DNA of 64,000 nt from Anisus vortex (lineage: Eukaryota; Mollusca; Gastropoda; Planorbidae): assembly GCA_949126835.1 (NCBI GenBank), contig OX421500.1, forward strand, positions 29,057,991 to 29,121,990, given 5' to 3'. Under the pieces are notes generated by a model that made no database searches, was not told where the DNA came from, and worked only from the letters and a program-made list of their open reading frames with translations. Below, piece after piece: positions 56,020 through 64,000 of this stretch. Made by a program: the position numbers and the translations under genes. Numbering within the stretch: the first letter of the stretch is position 1; every line of letters starts with the position of its first letter.

Positions 56020-57250
56020 CTGAATAACCCTATACTTCTTTTTCAGATCATCTCACTTATTCATTAAGAATGTGTCATGATAACCTATCATTCGTTTGAA
56101 TTTTGATTATGGAATACCTATAGAATACTTGTATCATATAGAAGTCAAGTCTTTTGAAAGTATTAATAATTTTTATAATCATGTATTATATTGATGTTCT
56201 GATATATTTTAAATTCATTTGATTATGGAAAAGAAATTCCATTTAAATTTTGATGCATGATGCAATAAATATATATGCACGTATTTACTTGATATGGATG
56301 GATGAAAGTAATTGTCATCACATGCAATTACGTGAGAAAACTTTGAGCTAGTTGATTTATTATCTTGTTTTTATTTTAGTTAATGAATGGAACTAAATAA
56401 TAATATGTACAATTTTTATCTTAGAAAGAGATGTAATATCAATTGGTATAAATTAATAGATAATATTGGAAATCTATTGCTAAATTGCTATATCATGGTA
56501 ATAGAATGGGAAAAACTAGTGGATATTCACTATGTTGTATATAGGTTGTTATATATTCCATATATCCAGGAACGGAGGGAAACAAAGGTACCTAAAGGTA
56601 TGCACTCATTCAACCCTGAACAAACTTTTATATTAAACTTTCAAATTTGCCAAAAACGCATAATAGTGGATTACATTTTAATATTGAGATTACTGTAGTA
56701 ATCGTAACTAGAGCGTATTTTCTCCTCATATTTGAGAAAAGGGGAAGTATCATCATCTTAGGTATGAACCCTGTTAATGTCAAGTTGACACTGTAATTTA
56801 AAGGGGAAGTAACCTATAGTTTGATTCGAGTTACGTATTACTTATCTTTTGGTTTGTATATTAGAAGTAAACTGTTGAAAATTGACAGAGTTTGAGCAAT
56901 GTTATATTTGTTTAAATAGATTAAGACTTTTTGCAAATTTTTGGTGGAAATCCACACAACTGTACATAGTTAAAATAAGAATGACTAGAATATTTTTGAA
57001 TTATTTGTACTTGTTGAGACATTAGTTAATATTAACATTAACGGGGAAATATTTGTCCATCACGTTATAATCACAATTACCATTGGGTAGTGACACTTTT
57101 TATAATTTAGTTGTGCCAGTGAGCCATGTTTGCTTAAATTGTCTTATAATCTTCCATTGATTGATGGATGTTAAAACGATAGTGTTAAGTACGAAAAATG
57201 TACCATGTTGAGTATTACTTGGGTAATTATGGTACATTATTTCTTTCATT
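56020..57250 (+). other. Long 3' untranslated region of element C
   Basis: 1.2 kb in the place where errantiviruses carry env. A 103-codon frame at 56387-56698 begins with TTG, has no signal peptide or fusion motif, and is not kept open in B. It is best regarded as non-coding. Confidence 0.7.
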
Positions 57251-57261
57251 GGGTGGGGGCG
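57251..57261 (+). promoter_or_regulatory. Polypurine tract, element C
   Basis: GGGTGGGGGCG adjacent to the 3' LTR. Confidence 0.85.
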
Positions 57262-57939
57262 TGTCATGTATATTGTTTTTCCAAGAATTGGAACACGCAA
57301 TGTTTATTCTCCTCTCTCTCTCTCTTTTCTTACTACACACAGTATTAGGACGTTTAGTAGGAAAACGAAAGGTTCTAGGTAATGCTGGGATTCTGTGTTG
57401 ATCTCAAATTCTCAGAGTCTGGGAACGACTCATTATTTAATAGGGGAAGTTCCTATCGTTTTTGTTATGAGTTTTGTAATGATACCATGATTTTCACCCC
57501 TACTGGTAATGGGTCTATCCCTTGCACCACTCGGATAGTATTTAATGATTTGTTTTGTCTGAAAGACAGAGAGTTTCAAAATATGTTCCTTTAAGAACGT
57601 TTGTGTTTGCACTATTTTATTCTAACTGTACATAATAGATATATTGTATATATTGAACATACCACCTGAAATAAACTATCAACAACAGTTACACTGAAGC
57701 TTCCTTGTCAAATTACTATCCTATTGTGTTGAATACATTACTATAAGATTTATCTACTACCATAATATACAAGAAAGGAAATGTTGGAATACAAATACTG
57801 AATTTGTGCCCAGGACTATAAGAAGAGTTCGTGTAATACTGAAACATAAATACTAATAATTAAAGTCTCCCCTAGGACTAACGAGAATTATCAGCAAGAT
57901 CTACACAGCTCTGGCCACAAGGGGATTGTGGACGTAACA
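57262..57939 (+). repeat. 3' LTR of element C
   Basis: 678 bp, TGTCATG to GTAACA, followed by GTAG. Confidence 0.95.
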
Positions 57940-57943
57940 GTAG

Positions 57944-59021
57944 TAAGAGAATAAAGATGCAGTCCTTTATGCACCACGCAACAAGGCTGTCATCCGAAAT
58001 CGACCTACCCGATACAAGGCTGCTTATGCAAAGGTACTCGAGTTTCTCTCCGGGGAACACGCCAACGCTCCCCGAAATACGGACGAAGTTGAAGGACACC
58101 TCAGTTAGTCAAACGACCGACCCAAAACTACTCAGAAAAGTAGCCATGGACACGCTAAATGCCCTACCGCCCGGGGCTGTCCATGTCTACACTGACGGGT
58201 CGGCTAATGCAGACACCGGTACCGCAGGCTTTGGTGTTGACATAGAGTACCCCGGCAGCCCGAATAGAGATGAACTATGGGGGCCTTGCGACGGTCTCTG
58301 CAACCACGGCGCAGAGATCGAGGCCATCAGTCGGGCTCTGGAGTGGATCCGCCTTCGCCACGTCGAAGGCGCCCTCGGCTCTACGACCGTCATCATCCTG
58401 GCTGATGCGTTGTCGGTGCTCCAGGTTATTGAGAATCTGAGCAACTGGCCCCCTCAGATAGAGAAAATTATACTGGCTTCAGACGAGCTAAGCCATCGCT
58501 TTGGAGACCGCGTGCTACTGCAGTGGGTCCCAGGGCATACAGGCCTACCTGGCAATGAGAGAGCAGACCACCTTGCCAAAAAAGGTGGGCTGAGCACACC
58601 CACCTCCGAGGAGCCCGGCAGCACGCCATGCTCCTTTGAGAAGGCCCGTACATTGATTCGGAGGTGGGAGACAGAAAAGTGGAACGAGAGCTGGGACAGC
58701 TCTGACAAGGGCCGAGAAGTCTGGCGGTATTTGCCCCGCCCTAACCGCGCCGACCCATGGTGGTGCCTAAATAGGTCCGAACAGAGTATCATATCTCAAT
58801 TCCGCTCTGGCCACTGCCCCATTGGGGCATACTTCGCCATGTTCCGGCCTAATTACGACTCGCGGTGTCGCCCCTGTGGCGAGGAGGAGGACACAGTGGA
58901 GCATATCCTGCGGGAGTGCCCCCGTCTCGTCGATCGAGGAGATGGGACGGGTGACACACTTTCCACTGATCTCTACGCAGATAGAATCGTGCTCAAACGC
59001 ACGGCTGAGTTCTTGTTCTGA
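57944..59021 (+). CDS. LINE RNase H and terminal CCHC domain
   Basis: The frame is open from the insertion point; the first ATG is at 57957 (354 residues), but the natural protein starts far upstream. RNase H would remove the RNA strand after target-primed reverse transcription. Visible residues: TDGSA with D80, AEIEA with E120, LADALS with D150, PGHTGLPGN with H194, and ERADHLA with D204, a complete catalytic set. A C-terminal zinc knuckle C304, C307, H316, C321 lies after RSGHCPIGAY. It is GC-rich, unlike its AT-rich surroundings, which fits a recently arrived element. The fragment is cut from its RT by element C and by the TAG at 50090. Confidence 0.92.
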
Positions 59022-59098
59022 GCTACAAGGAAATATTACTCCCAGCTCTCGCTTCCAATAGGAGTTCTAGTTTGTTAGTTAGGTTAAGGAGTTTGTTA
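59022..59098 (+). other. LINE 3' untranslated tail
   Basis: 77 bases after the TGA, ending in GTTTGTTAGTTAGG and GTTTGTTA, short imperfect repeats in place of poly-A, directly before the target duplication. Confidence 0.7.
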
Positions 59099-59110
59099 GT
59101 TACTGCTGAA

Positions 59111-59190
59111 ATAATTTCGTCGGTAGTGTTATCATTAAGAGAAGGAAAGGCTTCAACTTTAATCACATATAAATTTTATTTATGTAGCAT
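59111..59190 (-). pseudogene. hAT transposase fragment right of the LINE
   Basis: On the minus strand this reads VEAFPSLNDN, then DEII, and passes without shift into the transposase remnant left of the LINE when the LINE and one copy of its target duplication are left out. The frame is open only to about 59190, so most of the transposase is deleted. Confidence 0.65.
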
Positions 59191-59378
59191 TAGTAGGCCT
59201 ACAAGTGAGTCAAAATTTCGTTACAAAAACAGTAAAAACAGGCAAAAGGGCCGATTTATCCCCGTTTGGACTACATATTATAAGCATTTGTTCAGCTCAA
59301 TCAGATAGTGTGAATGAACATTAAATTTTGAGTTTCATAATTTCGCGGAGCACTTGCAACTACGGTTAAGAACCACTG

Positions 59379-59690
59379 CTCCATCTCTCTCTCTCTGTGT
59401 GGCTATCTTACTTTTAATTTATTTCAACATTCAATTAACTTGAAACATTGTTTATGTTGTGGGTATAAATTTAAAGAAAGTCATTGAATCGCATGAAATA
59501 TAAACAGATGAGAGGTAATCTAAGAGACATATTAAGACAATTATTTTAAACACGACTCAAAATCACAATAAATATAAGATTTTATAACATTCTTTACTAA
59601 CAACATTCCTCCATTAAATATTTTTTATCGTGCATTTACGGCCGCCTTTATATTTATTTTTGTGAAGGTAGCTATGATATTATAATACTT
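59379..59690. repeat. Array unit 6, right part
   Basis: A short TC run, then GTGGCTATCTTACTTTTAAT and TGAAACATTGTTTATGTTGT, which follow the TC run in unit 2 (10508 onward). No gene. Confidence 0.75.
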
Positions 59691-59870
59691 GTATATTTAT
59701 GGAGCAGCGATCTTAACAGTGTTGTTATTGCCGTCACTAAAAACAGCACTTGCCCTCGCTTTCATTCTCAGCCTGCGTCACTTATCCTGCACTGTGACGA
59801 GACGAGCGATAAAATACTCATGACCTCGCTACACAGCCAATAAATTGTTCATACCTGGTTCTAGTATTTT
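59690..59870 (+). promoter_or_regulatory. Conserved promoter-like block, copy 3
   Basis: It matches 10735-10960, including GCCCTCGCTTTCATTCTCAG, CCTGCACTGTGACGAGAC and ACACAGCCAATA. The TATA position reads CTAAAA. It is the last recognisable piece of the array. Confidence 0.3.
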
Positions 59871-59912
59871 GTTTATATGAAAGTAGTATAGTGTGTAGTT
59901 TTCAGGTAGGAT

Positions 59913-60210
59913 TTGTGGCGCGCGCCACAACCGGAAGTGACCCCGTGACCTTTGACCTTTGTTCCGGAAGTGCCCTTTGACCCCGGCACCGGAAGTGACC
60001 CCAATCGGAAGTGACGTCATCCAAGATGGCGTCTTGTCGTGTTGTTACACGACTGACCGTGACCTAGTGCCCTAGTGACCCGGCAGTGCCCTTTTGACCT
60101 AGTGACCCCGTGACCGTGCGGTTATTTTGTGGTATTACACGTGCTTTGAGCACGTGCTTTAATTAAAGATGGCGGAAACAAGATGGCGTCTTGTCGTGTT
60201 GTTACACAAG
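59913..60210. other. GC-rich block with palindromes and factor-site motifs
   Basis: An 18-bp perfect palindrome TTGTGGCGCGCGCCACAA (59913-59930). Four GGAAGTG motifs (ETS type) near 59933, 59966, 59991 and 60007. TGACCTTTGACCT (DR1 type) near 59946. TGACGTCA (CRE) at 60012-60019. AAGATGGCG (YY1 type) at 60023, 60166 and 60180. Paired CACGTG sites within 60138-60156. Much of it is built of GTGACC-like short repeats, so some matches arise from repetition. AAGATGGCGTCTTGTCGTGT occurs twice, and a relative closes the satellite near 62631. Confidence 0.5.
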
Positions 60211-60229
60211 GGTTTTTAATTAAGGGTAA

Positions 60230-62650
60230 TACATTTTGTCAGCGGTTCTAAAATTATTTTTTCCCATTGTCTTACAATGATTGACACATGTCATATTATT
60301 TCTCCCATTGTTTTATAATGGTCTTTATAAGGTTCAGCGGTTCTAAAATTTTATAATTAATTAATAATATTAAATAATTAATTGATCACTTGTATAGTGT
60401 TCTTAATCATTTTCAATAGTAAAAGGCTTTTTTCAATAAGTTTATTGTGTTTTTTGCCCTAATTAGCATCTTTTAATCGATAATTGTCTTGTAAGGGTCA
60501 TTTTTACTTACTTGGAGGCAGTATTCGTCTTAATTTTATACTTAACTAATTAACGAATTTTAATTTTTGTAAACATAATGAGCTTGTAAAGAGGTGTTTA
60601 TTAATTACAAAGGGCCCTAATTATTACATTTGATTCAATAATTATCTAATAAGGGGCACATTTACTTATTGGGATAGAGTAATTGTATACTTAATTAATT
60701 AACTAATTATTATTTTTATAGCCATAACTATCATGTAAAGGGGTGTTTTTAATGACTAAGGGCCGTAATTATCACTAAATAGACAACATTTTAATACGTT
60801 TTTACCTTATTAATTACATGGATACATTAATTGTCTCTATTTTATACTTAATTGACATATTATAATTTTTATAGCCATAATTATCTCGTAAAGGGACGAT
60901 TTTAATTACTAAGGGCCGTAATTATCACTAAATAGACCAAATTTTTTACATTTACACTTACTGTGGTACATTAATTGTCTCTATTTTATACTTAATTAAC
61001 ATATTATAATTTTTATAGTTATAATTAACTTGTAAACAGGTGTTTTTAATGACTAAGGGCCGTAATTATCACTAAAAAGACAACATTTTAATACGTTTTT
61101 ACCTTATAAATTACATGGATACATTAATTTTCTTAATTTATTCTTAACTAATGAACTGATTATAATTTTTATAGCCATAATTATCTCGTAAAGGGACGAT
61201 TTTAATTACTAAGAGCCGTAATTATCACATTTTAATCAATAATTATCATGTAAGGAACGCACATTTAATTACTTCGATACAGTAATTTTCTTAATTGTAT
61301 TCTTAACTAATTAACTGATTATAATTTTTATAGCCATAATTATCTCGTAAAGGGACGATTTTAATTACTAAGGGCCGTAATTGTCACAGTTCAAGCAACA
61401 ATTCTCATGCAAGGAACGCACATTTACGTACTTCGATACAGTAATTATCTTAATTTTATTCTTAACTAATTAACTGATTATAATTTGTATAGCCATAATT
61501 ATCTCGTAAAGGGACGATTTTAATTCCTAAGGGCCGTAATTATCACTTTTCAAGCATTCTCATGTAAGGAACGCACAGTAACTTACTTCGAGACGGTAAT
61601 TATCTTAATTTTAATCTTAACTAATTAAATAATTATTTTTATAGCCATAATTATCTCGTAAAGGGACGATTTTAATTCCTAAGGGCTGTAATTATCACAT
61701 TTCAAGCAACAATTCTCATGTAAGGAACGCACATTTACTTAATTCGTTACGGTAATTATCTTAATTTTATTCTTAACTAATTAACTGATTATAATTTGTA
61801 TAGCCATAATGATCTCGTAAAGGGACGATTTTAATTCCTAAGGGCCGTAATTATCACATTTCAAGCAACAATTCTCATGTAAGGAATGCACATGTACTTA
61901 CTTCGATACAGCGATTATCTTAATTTTATTCTTAACTAATTAACTAATTATAATTTGTATAGCCATAATTATCTCGTAAAGTTACGATTTTAATTCCTAA
62001 GGGCCGTAATTATCACATTTTAAGCTACAATTCTCATGTAAGGAACGCACATTTACTTACTTCGATACGGTAATGATCTTAATTTTATTCTTAACTAACT
62101 AACTAATTATAATTTAATTACCATAATTAGCTTGTAAACGGGTCGGTTTTTAATTACAAAGGGCTGCAATTTTCCCTAAATAGACCACATTCTATATAAT
62201 TTTTACCTTTTTACTTATTGGGATAGAGTAATTATCTTAATTTTATTCTTAACTAATTAAATAATTGAAATTTTTTTTTTATAGCCATAATTATCTTGTA
62301 AAGGGGTGTTTATTAATTACCAAAGGCCGTAATTAACACTAAATAGGCCACATTTTTTTACTTTTTTAACTTTTTACTTACTTGAATATAGTAATTGTCT
62401 TTATTGTATACTTAATTAACTAACTAATTATAATTTTAAGAACCATAATTATCGTGTAAAGAGGTGTTTTTTAATTACTAAGGCCACAAAATTAGCACTA
62501 AATAGGCCACCTTTTATATACCTTTTACATTTTTACTTACTTGGATATAGTAATTATCTCTATTTTATACATTATTAAATAACTAATCTGTATTTTTATA
62601 GCCATAATTATATTGTAAAGGTTTTTTTAAATAAGATGACGTCTATTTTG
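60230..62650. repeat. Satellite array with a 159-bp period
   Basis: The marker GCCATAATTATCTCGTAAAG recurs at 61174, 61333, 61492, 61644, 61803 and 61962; the steps are 159 bp, with one of 152. Each core unit contains GGGACGATTTTAATT, AGGGCCGTAATTATCAC, CATGTAAGGAACGCACA and ACTTCGATACRGTAAT. Outer units (60230-61100 and 62110-62650) are shorter and more diverged. No ORF. Confidence 0.92.
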
Positions 62651-62899
62651 TTCTTACACATGATTTTAACACGTGATTTTTTAAATTTAAGAATGTTTAA
62701 TAATAATATTTCGGTTTGATTAAGCCTTTTCCTTATTTATTGACAATAAACAAAAGTACGACATAAAGTACAACAGGACAACACTACAACAGTACAACAG
62801 TACAACATATAGAAGAAAAAAAAATAGGTTTAAGTTATTATGTGATTTTATTCATAGTATTATATAGACATAGTACGTACATCAATTAAATAAGTTTAT

Positions 62900-63210
62900 T
62901 TTTAATAATAATTTCATAGTATGTACATCAAACAAAAAGTTTATTTATAGCAATACATATATACATACAATAGCAACCAAAAAGCTTTATTTAGATCAAT
63001 TCAAATTTACAGTATAATGTATTTATAGCAATCAAACAAGTTTATTTATAGAAATGCGTATATACAGTATAGTGTATTTATAGCAATTCATATATACAGT
63101 ATAGTGTATTTATAGCAATTCATATATACAGTATAGTGTATTTATAGCAATCAAACAAGTTTATTTATATCAATTGATTTATACAGTATAGTTTATTTAC
63201 AGCAGTAAAC
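62900..63210. repeat. AT-rich short tandem repeat
   Basis: Several copies of a unit of about 36 bases around ACAGTATAGTGTATTTATAG, interspersed with CAATCAAACAAGTTTATTTA. Confidence 0.8.
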
Positions 63211-64000
63211 AGGAAGCGTTGACAAGATCTGAAATAAATAAATGCTTGTTTTATAAAAATTTTAATAATAGTACTATGTATATATTGTAAGCAGGTTAAA
63301 AATAAAGCCACCACCTATCTATATAACGATACAAGCTAAATTAACATATTGTGATATAAAGGCAAAAAATAACTTACCTTTTTTCTGTATATAACAGCGA
63401 CCTAGACACAAAAACTGGAACAAGGGTAGATTTACGATGCTAGAACAAGTGAAATTTAGCAATCTGCCTCGGACTATATATAGCGTATTTTGACCACACC
63501 TGTATTTATCAGTATCATCTTAAAAGCCAACACTGTCTAAACCCATTTAAACATTACGTCTGGTTACGTATATTAAGCATAGGCTGAGAGTTTCGGTGTA
63601 CAGGTAATTGGATTTGACTGGCCCTATGGTCAGTTTCCATTAGTTGCACTTGGCTAAGTGCATTTTACGCATTGCTGACCGAAACAGACCTGGTCAAAAA
63701 TTTACTTATCTACCAACCTGAATCTCGGCTACGGCATCTGGCTCGTCACGATGATGTAATAATTCAGACATTTTTAGTTCGCCAGCTGTTGCACTAAGGC
63801 ACTTGGTACAGAGCTAAAGGTCAATTTTTTGCACTAATGGGTTTTGCTTATCAATCAAATCTTTTTTTTTTTTTTCATCCATGTGGTCAGGTTTTTACAT
63901 TTTTGCACTAAGGCACTTAGTACAGTTAGGATCAATCCTTTTACTTATATACTTTATAATTACATGAGTCTACATTTGTATTTTGTACATTTTCTTTAAG
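63211..64000. other. Non-coding end of the window
   Basis: No gene, RNA or transposon recognised. A short repeat, GCACTAAGGCACTTGGTACA, occurs at 63791 and again with one change at 63905. Confidence 0.5.

Larger units (their letters stand above)
50101..57939 (+). mobile_element. Ty3/gypsy LTR retrotransposon C, full length, Gmr1-like order
   Basis: A 7.84-kb element with 678-bp LTRs (about 0.4% different) and the 4-bp duplication GTAG (50097-50100 and 57940-57943). It has a tRNA-Pro primer site, a triplicated leader segment, one gag-PR-INT-RT-RH frame with a single in-frame TAA, a 1.2-kb 3' region and the polypurine tract GGGTGGGGGCG. It is the most complete member of the B/C family here. 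Integrase lies upstream of RT. No env is seen. Confidence 0.96.
49918..59098 (+). mobile_element. 5'-truncated LINE (RNase H clade) split by element C
   Basis: The LINE lies between two copies of GTTACTGCTGAA (49906-49917 and 59099-59110), an exact 12-bp target duplication in the hAT transposase. It keeps the last part of the reverse transcriptase, an RNase H domain and a short 3' tail (GTTTGTTAGTT type, no poly-A). It is much GC-richer than its host. Element C sits inside with a GTAG duplication. The clade is probably one of the I/Ingi/Loa/R1-type groups, which carry RNase H and a terminal CCHC. Confidence 0.88.
49240..59378 (-). mobile_element. hAT transposon remnant, outer shell of a nest
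   Basis: Terminal inverted repeats CAGTGGTTCTTAACC (49240-49254) and GGTTAAGAACCACTG (59364-59378) are typical of hAT elements; a second inverted segment GGGGAGCAC/GCGGAGCAC lies just inside. About 678 bp lie on the left and 268 bp on the right of the inserted LINE, so the hAT itself is about 950 bp. It keeps only the C-terminal end of a transposase on the minus strand. No 8-bp target duplication is seen (ACTTAGAG left, CTCCATCT right), probably because one flank was lost in a deletion between the TC tracts. Confidence 0.85.

Noticed and set aside
56387..56698. 103-codon ORF in the env position of element C
   Set aside because: It starts at TTG, has no signal peptide, cleavage site or transmembrane anchor, and is not open in the homologous part of B.
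31937..57939. Endogenous retrovirus with env
   Set aside because: None of the three elements has an env-like ORF, and domain order and RT motifs place them with Ty3/gypsy elements of the Gmr1 type.
1..64000. CRISPR array, bacterial operon or prophage
   Set aside because: No regular repeat-spacer structure or ribosome-binding sites. All coding regions are eukaryotic transposon genes.

Overview
The window is AT-rich, gene-poor DNA of an animal, most likely a marine invertebrate. Evidence: no bacterial gene organisation, long non-coding stretches, simple repeats of TC and TA, tRNA-derived SINEs, hAT and pogo-like DNA transposons, a LINE with an RNase H domain, and three Ty3/gypsy LTR retrotransposons. 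The frequent palindrome TAGGCCTA and the retroelement type would fit a mollusc or another lophotrochozoan or deuterostome, but the sequence alone does not fix the species. No conventional multi-exon protein gene is recognised.

Background layer (about 951-59880): a degenerate array of paralogous segments, roughly 6-7 kb each before insertions and often internally deleted. The same landmarks recur in the same order near 951, 6956, 13612, 31586, 40866 and 46070. The units carry a short minus-strand ORF that looks like a first coding exon (27 codons or a 73-nt exon with a GTAAT donor), TC microsatellites, TATA-box blocks on the plus strand and a 53-bp non-coding block that is identical in two units. 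The gene behind this array is not identified.

Transposon layer: (1) a 1.9-kb element with 36-bp terminal inverted repeats at 16336-18271; (2) Ty3/gypsy element A, 21402-27992, plus strand; (3) Ty3/gypsy element B, 31937-38830, minus strand, with most of its reverse transcriptase deleted; (4) a diverged solo LTR at 41708-42381; (5) a minisatellite-bearing repeat at 44118-45083 that is inverted relative to 1-951; (6) a pogo-like element at 47141-48126; (7) a four-level nest at 49240-59378. In the nest, a hAT remnant is interrupted by a 5'-truncated LINE (12-bp duplication GTTACTGCTGAA), and the LINE is interrupted by Ty3/gypsy element C (4-bp duplication GTAG). The hAT and LINE reading frames each resume in frame on the far side of their insertions. 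Two tRNA-derived SINE copies lie at 7088-7228 and 28843-28984.

All three Ty3/gypsy elements encode integrase BEFORE reverse transcriptase and RNase H (gag-PR-INT-RT-RH). This is the order of Ty1/copia and of the small Gmr1-like group of Ty3/gypsy, not of ordinary Ty3/gypsy. B and C prime with an 18-base site equal to the murine leukaemia virus tRNA-Pro site, set in a leader where that segment is repeated three times. Each element is broken, but by few changes, and each LTR pair is about 99% identical or better, so the insertions are recent.

Right end (59880-64000): a GC-rich block with palindromes and several transcription-factor-like motifs, then a 2.4-kb satellite with a 159-bp period, then a short AT-rich tandem repeat. 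No gene is seen there.
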